DNA from: Leucothrix mucor DSM 2157
Lineage (GTDB): Bacteria; Pseudomonadota; Gammaproteobacteria; Thiotrichales; Thiotrichaceae
Assembly (NCBI RefSeq): GCF_000419525.1
Contig: NZ_ATTE01000001.1
Span: forward strand, 4,214,501-4,278,500
Direction: 5' to 3'
DNA: 64,000 nt
The notes beneath the pieces are model-generated. The model did not search any database, was not told the DNA's origin, and saw only the letters and a list, made by a program, of their open reading frames with translations. This document shows positions 1-8,329 of this stretch, in pieces (position 1 is the first letter of the stretch; every line of letters begins with the position of its first letter). A program made the position numbers and the translations under genes.

Positions 1-305
1 CATCCGGTCGTCAAGGGGTTTACGGCGGTTACCAGAGCTGGGTTGATCGCGCAGGGCGGTTCCGTTCCTTGGGTGATGGGCAGGTTAATTTCAAAGCCAT
101 TTTCTCCAAACTCAGCCAGTACGATTTTGATGGTTGGGCGGTTATTGAGTGGGAGTGCTGCCTGAAGCATCCGGAAGCGGGCGCGCGTGAAGGCGTGAAG
201 TTTGTGAATGAGCACATTATCGAAGTAACGGATAAGGCCTTCGATGATTTTGCCGATGCAGGCACAGATGATGTGGCCAATCGACAAATACTTGGACTGA
301 AGTAA
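1..305 (+). CDS. Sugar phosphate isomerase/epimerase (TIM barrel), 3' end only
   Basis: The reading frame is open from the first complete codon at position 3 to the TAA at 303-305, so the gene begins before the window. About 100 C-terminal residues are visible. The segment with DFDGWAVIEWECC followed by HPEAGAREG resembles the last strands and helix of xylose-isomerase-like TIM-barrel proteins, in which the Glu of a (V/I)E(W/Q) strand binds the metal. It ends 12 bases before a Gfo/Idh/MocA gene, and these two families are commonly paired in cyclitol and sugar catabolic operons. The substrate cannot be deduced from the fragment. Confidence 0.75.
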   Translation, partial: SGRQGVYGGYQSWVDRAGRFRSLGDGQVNFKAIFSKLSQYDFDGWAVIEWECCLKHPEAGAREGVKFVNEHIIEVTDKAFDDFADAGTDDVANRQILGLK

Positions 306-317
306 GGGAGCGCAGAC

Positions 318-1469
318 ATGGCAGATAAAATTCGTTTAGGGATGGTTGGTGGTGGCGAAGGTGCCTTTATTGGTGCAGTGCATCGCATTGCGGCGCGTAT
401 GGATGACCGCTATGAATTGGTCGCGGGTGCCTTATCGTCTGACCCAGAGCGCGCAGCCCGTTCGGCAGCGGATTTAGGGATTAGCAGTGAGCGCTCCTAT
501 GCCTCATTTAGTGAGATGGCGGTTGCTGAAAAGCAGAGAGACAATGGCATTGATGCGGTGTCCATTGTTACACCAAACCACATGCACTTTCCGGTCGCTA
601 AAGCGTTTCTGGAGCAGGGGATTGCGGTTATTTCAGATAAGCCATTAACGGTGTCGTTGGATGAGGCCTTAGAGCTGGAAGCCTTGGTAAAACAAAGCGG
701 CTGCTTTTTTGCCGTCACCCATAACTACACCGGTTACCCACTGGTTCGCCAAGCGCGGCACATGGTGAAAACCGGCGAGTTGGGTAATATCCGTTTGGTA
801 CACGTTGAGTACCTACAGGACTGGCTGACTAACAAAGAAGAAGAGGGGGGTAATAAGCAAGCCGAGTGGCGCACCGACCCTGCGCGCTCTGGCCCAGCTG
901 GAAGCTTGGGTGATATTGGTACTCATGCTTTTAATCTGGCGCGCTTTATTTCCGGCTTAAAAGTTGAAGAAGTCTCTGCGGATTTAACCAGCTTTGTACC
1001 GGGCAGACAGGTCGACGATAACGTCAATGTTATGATGCGATTTGAAGGGCAGGCTAAAGGCATGCTGTGGTCTACTCAGGTCGCACCGGGTAATGAGAAC
1101 AATCTGAAAATCCGCATTTATGGCGATAAGGGTGGTCTGGAATGGAATCAGGAAAACCCGAACCAGCTAATGTATTCGCCCTTTGGTGAGCCAACCCGAA
1201 CCCTAACGCGTGGTGGTCATGGTTTGTGTGATGAAGCGCTCAGAGTAACGCGCGTTCCAGCCGGTCACCCTGAAGGTTATTTGGAAGGCTTTGCCAATGT
1301 GTATTCCGATATTGCGGATGCCTTATTGCATTGTAAAGCCGGCGCATCTCCCGAGTCGGTCATGCAGTTAATTCCGGATATTGGCGCGGGTGTCTCAGGT
1401 ATGAAATTCATCAGTTCAGTGATTGCCTCCTCGCAAGAGAATGGCAAGTGGACCAAACTCAATGCATAA
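318..1469 (+). CDS. Gfo/Idh/MocA family oxidoreductase (first of three)
   Basis: 383 residues. Residues 11-19 (GGGEGAFIG) form the Rossmann dinucleotide loop, and the DKP motif at 107-109 carries the conserved lysine of the family. A C-terminal [14 protein letters not shown] segment is shared with the two paralogs at 12906 and 14072. Family members oxidise or epimerise sugars and cyclitols with NAD(P). In this locus an inositol or inosose dehydrogenase role (IolG/IolW/IolX-like) is the natural inference, but the isomer handled cannot be read from sequence. It is the second gene of the visible operon, followed 24 bases later by the ABC ATPase gene. The start has GGGAG about 8 bases upstream. 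Confidence 0.88.
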   Translation: MADKIRLGMVGGGEGAFIGAVHRIAARMDDRYELVAGALSSDPERAARSAADLGISSERSYASFSEMAVAEKQRDNGIDAVSIVTPNHMHFPVAKAFLEQGIAVISDKPLTVSLDEALELEALVKQSGCFFAVTHNYTGYPLVRQARHMVKTGELGNIRLVHVEYLQDWLTNKEEEGGNKQAEWRTDPARSGPAGSLGDIGTHAFNLARFISGLKVEEVSADLTSFVPGRQVDDNVNVMMRFEGQAKGMLWSTQVAPGNENNLKIRIYGDKGGLEWNQENPNQLMYSPFGEPTRTLTRGGHGLCDEALRVTRVPAGHPEGYLEGFANVYSDIADALLHCKAGASPESVMQLIPDIGAGVSGMKFISSVIASSQENGKWTKLNA

Positions 1470-1493
1470 CTGGCAAGCCGAGGTCTTTCGCTT

Positions 1494-2990
1494 ATGATGT
1501 CTCCGATTATGCAGTTAAATAACATCATTAAAGAGTTTTCCGGTGTGCGCGTATTGCACCGGATTACGCTGGATGTGTTCCCCGGTGAAGTGCTGGGGGT
1601 ATTGGGTGAAAATGGTGCGGGTAAGTCGACGCTGCTGAAAATTATGAGCGGCATTTACACTAAAACCAGCGGCGGTTTTATGCTGAACGGCAAGCCGGTG
1701 GAAATCCGCAATCCAGCGGATGCAAAAGCCCTCGGAATCGCCATGATTCCTCAAGAATTTAATCTGATTAGCTCACTGAATGTGTTTGAGAATATCTTTC
1801 TTGGTAGCGAAATGAAGTCAGGCTTTTTTCTTAATAAAAACTCGATGCGAGAGAAAACGCGTGAGTTGCTAAAAGAGCTAAAGACTGACCTCGATCCCAA
1901 TGCCTTGATTGAAGATTTAACCGTCGCTCAAAAGCAAATGGTTGAGATCGCTAAAGCGCTGGTCAGCAATGCCAAAATTCTGATTATGGATGAGCCGACC
2001 ACGGTACTCACCGAACATGAAGTACGCATTCTGTTTGAGCTGGTTGAGCGGTTAAAAGCGCGTGGTGTGACGATTTTATTTATCTCGCACAAGCTTAAAG
2101 AAGTGAAGCAGCTGTGTGATCGTTTGGCGATTTTGCGGGATGGTCATTTGATCAGCCTTGATGAAGTGGCTGAGTTGGATGAAGAGGATATGGCGCGCAA
2201 AATGGTTGGGCGCGAATTGAATCAGATTTATCCAAAGAAATCCGTGCCGCTTGAGCCGACTGTACTCAAAGTCAGCAACCTCTCAATTGATGGTTTGCTA
2301 AAAGATGTGAGCTTTGAGTTAAAGAAAGGTGAGGTATTAGGCTTTGCAGGTTTGGTGGGTGCAGGCCGTACCGAAACTGCCGAAGCGATTATGGGCTTAC
2401 GCGAAAAAACTACCGGCACCATCGAAATGAATGGCAAGCCAGTGGTGATTGATAGTCCGGTTGAAGCGGTAAAAATGAAGCTGGCCTATCTTTCGGAAGA
2501 CCGTCAGGGAAAGGGTTTAATTCTTAACTTTGATATCCCTAAAAACATCACACTCATCTCGCTGAAGTCGTACGTTAAAGGCCTGATTCGAAAATCCTTG
2601 GAGCGCAAACGGGTCGAGGAATTTGTGTCGCTATTCGATATCAAAGCGGCTTCGCTGGATACTCAATTGATTAATCTCAGTGGTGGTAATCAGCAAAAAG
2701 TCTATCTTTCAAAATGGATGGATACCCATCCGGAAATTCTGATCTTGGATGAGCCAACTCGCGGTATCGACGTGAATACTAAGAAGGATATCTATCATTT
2801 TATTCGCAAGCTGATTGACGATGGTTTATCGGTGATTGTGATTTCTTCAGAGCTGGAAGAGATTATTGGCCTGTCGAACCGTGTGATTGTCATGCGCTCC
2901 GGCGCGATTATGGGCGAGCTAACGGGCGATGATATTAACGAAGAAGAAATCATGTATCACGCCGCTGGCTTGAGAAAACAATCTGCTTAA
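1494..2990 (+). CDS. Sugar ABC transporter ATP-binding protein (RbsA/MglA type)
   Basis: 498 residues with two fused nucleotide-binding domains, as in RbsA, MglA and XylG. The first domain has Walker A GENGAGKS at 38-45 and Walker B ILIMDEPT. The second has a degenerate P-loop (GLVGAGRTE), a canonical LSGGNQQK signature and a LILDEPTRGID Walker B. This asymmetry is typical of the family. The protein energises uptake through the permease encoded next. I chose the ATG at 1494, which has GAGG about ten bases upstream. ATGs at 1497 and 1509 are alternatives. Genomic context suggests an inositol or related polyol substrate. Confidence 0.93.
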   Translation: MMSPIMQLNNIIKEFSGVRVLHRITLDVFPGEVLGVLGENGAGKSTLLKIMSGIYTKTSGGFMLNGKPVEIRNPADAKALGIAMIPQEFNLISSLNVFENIFLGSEMKSGFFLNKNSMREKTRELLKELKTDLDPNALIEDLTVAQKQMVEIAKALVSNAKILIMDEPTTVLTEHEVRILFELVERLKARGVTILFISHKLKEVKQLCDRLAILRDGHLISLDEVAELDEEDMARKMVGRELNQIYPKKSVPLEPTVLKVSNLSIDGLLKDVSFELKKGEVLGFAGLVGAGRTETAEAIMGLREKTTGTIEMNGKPVVIDSPVEAVKMKLAYLSEDRQGKGLILNFDIPKNITLISLKSYVKGLIRKSLERKRVEEFVSLFDIKAASLDTQLINLSGGNQQKVYLSKWMDTHPEILILDEPTRGIDVNTKKDIYHFIRKLIDDGLSVIVISSELEEIIGLSNRVIVMRSGAIMGELTGDDINEEEIMYHAAGLRKQSA

Positions 2991-3023
2991 TACGATGCGT
3001 AAAAATTTACCCAGGATAACTAA

Positions 3024-4019
3024 ATGAGTAATGAGAATGCTATGAGCCCGTCCACAGATTCTGGTGGGAGCGCACCAAAACAACGCCGAATAGATTGGTC
3101 GACTTATGCGCCGCTGATTGCCCTGGTCGTACTAGTCGCGATCTCGGCCATGGCCAGTGAACACTTTTTGGCGACCCGTAATATCACCAATGTGCTGAGA
3201 CAAGTCTCGTACACCGGCATTATCGCATTGGGCATGACCTTTGTAATTATCGCAGGGGGTATCGACTTATCGGTTGGCTCGATGGTGGCGCTGATCGGGG
3301 TGCTCTCGGTCATGATATTAAATGCCGCTGGCGAAGGGTGGTTTGCTGTTGCGCTCTCGATCGGTGCCGCTGTAGCACTCGGCGCGTTGATGGGAGTAAT
3401 TAATGGCGTGATTGTCACCCGAGGTAGGGTCACTGCCTTTATTGCGACGCTGGCGACCATGTCCATTTTCCGCTCGCTGACCTTATATATCAGTGATGCC
3501 GGTGAAGTGGTTTCCGAGAATCAGCAGTATCCGGAAGTCGGTGGAGGCTACTTTATGTCGGTTCCCAATCCGGTGTGGGTGTTCTTAATCCTCGCGGTGA
3601 TTTTCCATGTTTTGCTCAATCACACAGCGTTTGGACGGCACGTTTGCGCAATCGGTTCTAATGCCACGGTGTCGGCGTATTCCGCGATTAAAGTGAAATG
3701 GATTTATTTCCTGACCTTTGTAATTACTGGCGCAACCGTGGGTATCTCGGCGGTCATGTTGTCATCCCGTTTGAACTCGGTAAGCCCAGGTGATGCAGGC
3801 TTGTTTTATGAGTTGGATGTTATCGCTGCCGTGGTGATTGGTGGCACCTCATTAGCGGGCGGCAAGGGCACCATTTGGGGCACTGTGATCGGCGTCATTA
3901 TTCTGGGGATTATTAACAATATGCTGAACTTATTAGGGGTTTCGGCGTATCTGCAAGGCACGGTAAAAGGCCTTGTAATCTTGATCGCAGTGTTGGCGCA
4001 GTACAAGAAAGCGCGTTAA
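3024..4019 (+). CDS. Sugar ABC transporter permease (RbsC type)
   Basis: 331 residues. After a hydrophilic N-terminus of about 30 residues come roughly 8-10 hydrophobic segments with the RbsC/BPD_transp_2 signature ALGMTFVIIAGGIDLSVGS near residues 73-91 and a VIGGTSLAGGKGTIWGT loop near 274-290. The latter is the typical ATPase-contacting region. It would form the inner-membrane channel with the ATPase at 1494 and the binding protein at 4135. It is separated from the ATPase gene by 33 bases and lies in the same operon. Confidence 0.93.
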   Translation: MSNENAMSPSTDSGGSAPKQRRIDWSTYAPLIALVVLVAISAMASEHFLATRNITNVLRQVSYTGIIALGMTFVIIAGGIDLSVGSMVALIGVLSVMILNAAGEGWFAVALSIGAAVALGALMGVINGVIVTRGRVTAFIATLATMSIFRSLTLYISDAGEVVSENQQYPEVGGGYFMSVPNPVWVFLILAVIFHVLLNHTAFGRHVCAIGSNATVSAYSAIKVKWIYFLTFVITGATVGISAVMLSSRLNSVSPGDAGLFYELDVIAAVVIGGTSLAGGKGTIWGTVIGVIILGIINNMLNLLGVSAYLQGTVKGLVILIAVLAQYKKAR

Positions 4020-4087
4020 CCAGCACTGCTGTATTCAAACCCGAATCGGTGTTGGCCCACACTGGCACAGCGCTGAGGTTGGGAAAC

Positions 4088-4105
4088 GTGTTTTGTAAAA
4101 AACAC
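4088..4105 (+). promoter_or_regulatory. Small hairpin between permease and binding-protein genes
   Basis: GTGTTTT at 4088-4094 pairs with AAAACAC at 4099-4105 around a four-base loop. It lies in the 115-base gap before the binding-protein gene. Intercistronic hairpins in transport operons often adjust the expression ratio of the binding protein; that role is inferred here. The stem is AU-rich and weak. Confidence 0.35.
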
Positions 4106-4134
4106 TTCTATGGAAGTACCGGAGGAGAGTCAAA

Positions 4135-5097
4135 ATGAAACGTAGTTTAAAAGCATTAATGTTCTGCTGTATCTTATTTGCCGTACCGTTATCAGGCATG
4201 GCCGCTGATAAATACAAGATTGGTGTTAGCGTACCATCTGCCGATCATGGCTGGACGGCAGGGTTATTGTGGTGGGCTAAAAAAGCCGCCGATGAATTAT
4301 CGGCTAAAGATGATCAGCTAGAGTTTTTCGTAGTCGCGGCAAGCTCAGGCACTAAGCAAGTCGGCGATGTGGAAGATCTAATGATCAAAGGCATTAATGC
4401 CTTAGTGATCTTGCCGCATAACCCTGCAACGCTGCAAAAAGTCATCGAAGAAGCGTATGCCGAAGGTATCTACACGGTTGTGGTTGATCGTGAATTGGCT
4501 ACCCCTGCGCAGAATGTATTTATCGCCGGTGATAATCCTGGTTTGGGTCGCGTTGGTGGTGAGTGGCTAGCCAAAGAAATGGACGGTAAAGGAAATGTAG
4601 TGGTACTGGAAGGGATGCAAATTCCTATTAATAAGCAACGAGTTGATGCCTTTAACGAAGTGATGGCGAAGCATTCTGATATCAAGATTCTGGACTCACA
4701 GCCAGCGGATTGGTCAACGCAGAAAGCCTTGGCAGTCATGGAAAACTTCCTGCAAAAGCACCCTAAGATTGATGCAGTTTGGTGTCAGGATGATGACATG
4801 CTGAAAGGCGTGCTACAGGCGATTAAAGAGTCTGGCCGTACCGATATCAAAACCGTATTGGGTGGTGCAGGCTCAAAAGATATCATCAAAATGGTGATTG
4901 ATGAGGACCCTGTGGTACGTGCAACCGTGACGTACAGTCCTTCAATGATTGCCTCGGGTATTGCGCTGGCAGTGGCCGGTGTGAAAGATGAAATGCTGGG
5001 TAATCTTTACCATAAACCGACTCGCCTGATCTTGGGTGCTGAGTTGGTCGTGAAAGAAAATGCAAAGGATTTCTACTTTCCGGATGCAGCCTTCTAA
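4135..5097 (+). CDS. Periplasmic sugar-binding protein of the ABC transporter (RbsB-like)
   Basis: 320 residues. An N-terminal signal peptide (KR, hydrophobic core, cleavage near GMA-AD at 23-24) is followed by a periplasmic binding protein type 1 fold. Recognisable segments are YKIGVSVPSADHGWTAGL, the second strand ending in LVILPHNP, and the hinge-side WCQDDDMLKGV. It delivers ligand to the permease/ATPase pair encoded upstream. A strong ribosome binding site (GGAGGAGAG, about 7 bases before the ATG) fits the high expression usual for binding proteins. Unusually it is last in the operon and is followed by a long hairpin. Confidence 0.93.
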   Translation: MKRSLKALMFCCILFAVPLSGMAADKYKIGVSVPSADHGWTAGLLWWAKKAADELSAKDDQLEFFVVAASSGTKQVGDVEDLMIKGINALVILPHNPATLQKVIEEAYAEGIYTVVVDRELATPAQNVFIAGDNPGLGRVGGEWLAKEMDGKGNVVVLEGMQIPINKQRVDAFNEVMAKHSDIKILDSQPADWSTQKALAVMENFLQKHPKIDAVWCQDDDMLKGVLQAIKESGRTDIKTVLGGAGSKDIIKMVIDEDPVVRATVTYSPSMIASGIALAVAGVKDEMLGNLYHKPTRLILGAELVVKENAKDFYFPDAAF

Positions 5098-5116
5098 GCT
5101 ACTCTGCTCATGATGC

Positions 5117-5145
5117 GTAAGGCACTCATCGATTGAGTGCCTTAC
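5117..5145 (+). terminator. Hairpin after the transporter operon
   Basis: A perfect 12-bp stem (GTAAGGCACTCA at 5117-5128, TGAGTGCCTTAC at 5134-5145) has a five-base loop and lies 20 bases after the binding-protein stop codon. No U-tract follows, so it may act as a 3' stabiliser or a factor-assisted terminator rather than a classic intrinsic terminator. Confidence 0.6.
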
Positions 5146-5162
5146 GGTAGCGACTGAAAACA

Positions 5163-5180
5163 AATCGAACCGGTTAAATA
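5163..5180. promoter_or_regulatory. Candidate LacI-type operator upstream of the first LacI gene
   Basis: AATCGAACCGGTTAAATA contains the perfect palindrome AACCGGTT (5168-5175), centred on CG as in LacI-family operators. It lies about 75 bases before the start codon at 5253, so autoregulation by that protein is the simplest inference. No copy of the same core was noticed elsewhere in the locus. Confidence 0.4.
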
Positions 5181-5252
5181 GCGCTTATTCGAGGCTATCA
5201 TCACCTATCTGCTCGTTTCCGTCATTTAATTCATATAAAAGCAGAGTCTCCA

Positions 5253-6263
5253 ATGGCTACCGTTAAAGATGTCGCCAGACTTGCAGGCGTATCCACCGCA
5301 ACTGTATCGCGCGCGCTGGCGGCTCCCGATAAGGTTGCCGAAGCGACTCGTGTCAGAGTTGAGCGGGCTGCTGCCCAGGTTGGCTACTCGCCGAATGCCA
5401 ATGCGCGTAGCTTGCGCACCAATGAATCTAAAACCATTGTCGTTATTATCCCTGATATCAGTAACTTATTCTTCACTGAAGTGATTAAGGGTGTTGAAGA
5501 TATTGCACAGAAGTACGGCTACAAAGTATTAGTGGGCGACTTTAATCATGACCTCACCCGTGGCCAACGCTACCTTGAACTCATCAGCAGTCGCCAAGCT
5601 GATGGCGTGTTATTGCTCAGTGCTGAGTTACCCATTGAGTTGATTTTGGATGAGGAGGGCGAGTCGCGCTTTCCCATTGTAACGGCCTGTGAGTTTTATA
5701 AAGACTCAGGGATTCCTTCTGTGCGGGTTGATAATGAGTACAGTGTGCAGGCGGCAACTAAAAGCTTGCTGGAGATGGGGCATACTAAAATTGCCATGAT
5801 TACTGGCCCGATGGAAAATCCATTGTGCTCGGACCGTTTGCGGGGCTTTGAGCGAGCGCTGGCTCAAACCAAAATTGTAACCCCCGCGCATTATGTGGTG
5901 AGTGGTGACTTCACGCTGGCATCCGGTTATAAGTTGGGTGGGCAGCTGCTGAGCTTAGACGATCGGCCGCAGGCTATTTTTTGCCATAATGATGAGATGG
6001 CAATTGGGGTGTTAAAAGTCGCGCGGGAAATGCAGATTAATGTGCCTAAAGCGCTCTCAGTTGTTGGCTTTGATAATACGGCATTTAGTGAGTATTGCAG
6101 TCCGGAGCTGACGACGATTCATCAACCGAGGCGATTGATTGGTGAAACGGCGATGAAGTTGCTGTTGGATATATTGGCGCAGCGTAAGCCCAATCCTGAA
6201 ATGGTATTGCCAACGCAGTATTTAGTGCGTGGCAGTACGGCCTCTCCGCAGATTGAGTCATAA
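5253..6263 (+). CDS. LacI family transcriptional regulator (first)
   Basis: 336 residues. The N-terminal helix-turn-helix (VKDVARLAGVSTATVSRAL, residues 3-21) is followed by the hinge helix region NANARSLRT and a periplasmic-binding-protein-like effector domain. That domain includes IPDISNLFFTEVIKG and the C-terminal VVGFDNTAFSEYCSPELTTI. It lies directly after the sugar ABC operon and probably controls it by binding the sugar or a phosphorylated intermediate. It converges on the second LacI gene with a gap of only six bases. Confidence 0.92.
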   Translation: MATVKDVARLAGVSTATVSRALAAPDKVAEATRVRVERAAAQVGYSPNANARSLRTNESKTIVVIIPDISNLFFTEVIKGVEDIAQKYGYKVLVGDFNHDLTRGQRYLELISSRQADGVLLLSAELPIELILDEEGESRFPIVTACEFYKDSGIPSVRVDNEYSVQAATKSLLEMGHTKIAMITGPMENPLCSDRLRGFERALAQTKIVTPAHYVVSGDFTLASGYKLGGQLLSLDDRPQAIFCHNDEMAIGVLKVAREMQINVPKALSVVGFDNTAFSEYCSPELTTIHQPRRLIGETAMKLLLDILAQRKPNPEMVLPTQYLVRGSTASPQIES

Positions 6264-6269
6264 AATGGA

Positions 6270-7319
6270 TTACTTAACCGATCCACGTGTCACCAATTCA
6301 CAAGGCAATACCACTTCCTGAGCTTCCAAACTGGCATCATTCATATGCCGCAATAAAGCACTCACCGACTCCTGTACCATTTCACCAAATGGCTGCCGCA
6401 CGGTACTCAGTTGATAGGCCCGAGTGCCCGCCAAGCCCATGTCATCCATGCCAATCACACCCACTTGGCTAGGAATGGCGAGGCCAAGCTCATAGCGCAC
6501 CGCATCCATCCCACCACAGGCTAAAATATCATCCGCAAAAAACAGCGCATCTGGTGGATCACTACGGCCAAATAAACGGCAGGTTGCATCAAAGCCAGCA
6601 TCATAGCTGTAGCGCCCGGCATCTATCACTTGCCAATGTTGGTGCCCCAACTCAACAAGCCGCGTAATAAAGCCGCGCTGTCGTTCGATGCTGGTTGAGG
6701 AGCCTTCCACGCCGCCGACAAAAGCAAATTTCTTATAACCTGCTTCTGACAAGCTATCTGCCGCCATACGCCCAGCCAGTACATTGTCGCAACACACCAC
6801 AGTGACGGCATTATTCAGCGAACGTCGCGCAAATAACACCACCGGCGTGCCTTGTGAATGGCAGACATTCACCAGCTCAGCAGGTAGAGAGAATGAGGTC
6901 ACAATCAAGCCATCCACATGGTATTCCATAACCAGCTCAACAGCTTCGCGAATATCCATATCCTCGCCAACATTGATCAGCAGGCTGTGATAGCCATTGC
7001 GCTGCAAGGTGCTGGTGAAGTCATTTAAGATGGATAAGTAAGCCGGATTCTCAAAGTCGGTGACTAAAATCCCGACCAAATTAGAGCGGGATTTTAGTCC
7101 ACGCGCCAAGCGGTTTGGCTTATAGCCAAGCTCGGTCGCGGCTTTGAGTACCTTCTTGCGCATCGCTGGCGAACAGCTGGCTTCACTGTTAAATGCGCGG
7201 GACACGGCCGAAACGGAGACTCCGGCGTGTCCGGCAACGTCAACAATAGTGACATTATGAGAAGAAGGCTTGCTCGATGAATTCACGGCTGTTTTTGGCA
7301 TTGAGTAATGGGTCGGCAT
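6270..7319 (-). CDS. LacI family transcriptional regulator (second, iol-linked)
   Basis: 349 residues. The helix-turn-helix VTIVDVAGHAGVSVSAVSRA lies at about 23-42, with the hinge segment NRLARGLKS near 73-81. The effector domain ends in the LacI-typical VGVIGMDDMGLAG and LSTVRQPFGEM. The N-terminus overlaps the end of iolE by 65 bases from the ATG at 7319, or 47 from the ATG at 7301. No later start leaves the helix-turn-helix intact. Co-transcription with iolE and the adjacent operators suggest it is the inositol repressor, analogous in role (not in family) to IolR. Confidence 0.9.
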   Translation of the reverse strand: MPTHYSMPKTAVNSSSKPSSHNVTIVDVAGHAGVSVSAVSRAFNSEASCSPAMRKKVLKAATELGYKPNRLARGLKSRSNLVGILVTDFENPAYLSILNDFTSTLQRNGYHSLLINVGEDMDIREAVELVMEYHVDGLIVTSFSLPAELVNVCHSQGTPVVLFARRSLNNAVTVVCCDNVLAGRMAADSLSEAGYKKFAFVGGVEGSSTSIERQRGFITRLVELGHQHWQVIDAGRYSYDAGFDATCRLFGRSDPPDALFFADDILACGGMDAVRYELGLAIPSQVGVIGMDDMGLAGTRAYQLSTVRQPFGEMVQESVSALLRHMNDASLEAQEVVLPCELVTRGSVK

Positions 7320-8145
7320 CCAGAGTAGGGTCCATATCTTGTTCTACCGTGACCCAGCCGTCAAACTCAATTGCCTGCAAGGTTTGGCGAACGGCGGCGA
7401 AATCGACACAACCTTTACCCAACGGTGTGAAAATTCCTTGGCTGATGGCATTGTAAAAGTCGATGCCTTCAGTCACGGTTTTATGGTGAATGGCTGCATC
7501 AATATCTTTGAAATGTAGATATTTAACGCGGTCGGCATAGGTGCGAATCACTTCCGCAGGGTCCATGCCTGCATATTGGCAATGACCGGTGTCGATGCAT
7601 AAGCTCACTAAGCTTTCATCCAAATCCTGCATGGCTTTATCTAGCTCGTCGCGATACTCGATATAGGTGCCGGTATGCGCGTGCAGGGTAGGCGTAATGC
7701 CATGATCCAGGCAAATGCGTGAGGCTTGGCGAATGGTTTCCATCATGCCATTCCAATCATCCTTGCCTAAGCGGGTAGCGGTTTCAATTTGGCCGGCCTG
7801 ATCTGTTCTGGGCGAGACCACATGGTCAATTACCACCATATATTTAGCCCCCAGCGGCTGCAGAATCTCACAACTCTCGCGGGTAAACGCTAAGATTTCA
7901 TCGCGTTTGCTAGTGTCGTGTAAGTGGTGAAATAGGGTGCCTGCCAACAGGCTTAAATCGCGCTGTTGTAATTCATCGCGCAGCTGGCTGGTATCTTTAG
8001 GCAGGAAGCCGAGTGGGCCAAGCTCGGTGGCGCTATAACCAGCATCCCGAATATCATCTAACACCTTTTGCCACGGTGGATTCGCTGGGCTGCCAGCAAA
8101 CTCCACACCCCATGAGCAAGGCGCATTTGATAGGTGCAATTTCAT
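7255..8145 (-). CDS. iolE: Myo-inosose-2 dehydratase (IolE-like TIM barrel)
   Basis: 296 residues of xylose-isomerase-like TIM-barrel fold. It begins LSNAPCSWGVEFAGSP, characteristic of IolE proteins. Metal-site strands are visible as HAHTGTYIE, CIDTGHCQYAG, YLHFKD and VTVEQDMDPT. IolE dehydrates 2-keto-myo-inositol to 3D-trihydroxycyclohexane-1,2-dione, the substrate of IolD encoded divergently. The preceding region holds two LacI-type operators. The stop codon lies inside the start of the second LacI gene, suggesting translational coupling. IolH- or IolI-type isomerases are the alternatives within the fold. Confidence 0.85.
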   Translation of the reverse strand: MKLHLSNAPCSWGVEFAGSPANPPWQKVLDDIRDAGYSATELGPLGFLPKDTSQLRDELQQRDLSLLAGTLFHHLHDTSKRDEILAFTRESCEILQPLGAKYMVVIDHVVSPRTDQAGQIETATRLGKDDWNGMMETIRQASRICLDHGITPTLHAHTGTYIEYRDELDKAMQDLDESLVSLCIDTGHCQYAGMDPAEVIRTYADRVKYLHFKDIDAAIHHKTVTEGIDFYNAISQGIFTPLGKGCVDFAAVRQTLQAIEFDGWVTVEQDMDPTLDADPLLNAKNSREFIEQAFFS

Positions 8146-8184
8146 TGATGATTCCTCGTGTGTAGTGTTCAGTAAGATCTCCAG

Positions 8185-8200
8185 TTGAAAACGTTATCAA
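8185..8200. promoter_or_regulatory. LacI-type operator 1 in the iolE-iolD intergenic region
   Basis: TTGAAAACGTTATCAA is a 16-base palindrome with one mismatched pair, centred on CG, 45 bases before the iolE start. Together with the site at 8257 it gives two operators about 72 bases apart, centre to centre (roughly seven helical turns). That spacing is compatible with looping between divergent promoters. Confidence 0.65.
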
Positions 8201-8256
8201 TATATTTTGCTAAAAACAATAAAATTAAGCATAAAAAGCATTTATTGATAATTTTA

Positions 8257-8272
8257 TTGAAAACGTTTGCAA
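8257..8272. promoter_or_regulatory. LacI-type operator 2 in the iolE-iolD intergenic region
   Basis: TTGAAAACGTTTGCAA is a 16-base palindrome with one mismatched pair. It shares the TTGAAAACGTT half with operator 1 and is close to the general LacI/PurR core AACGTT. It lies 58 bases upstream of the iolD start, overlapping the expected promoter (a TTGCAA -35-like hexamer at 8267-8272). Confidence 0.65.
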
Positions 8273-8329
8273 ATCATTCTGAGATTATTTTATAGTTGAA
8301 GCTCATCTTACAAACAAACTGAATTAGCC

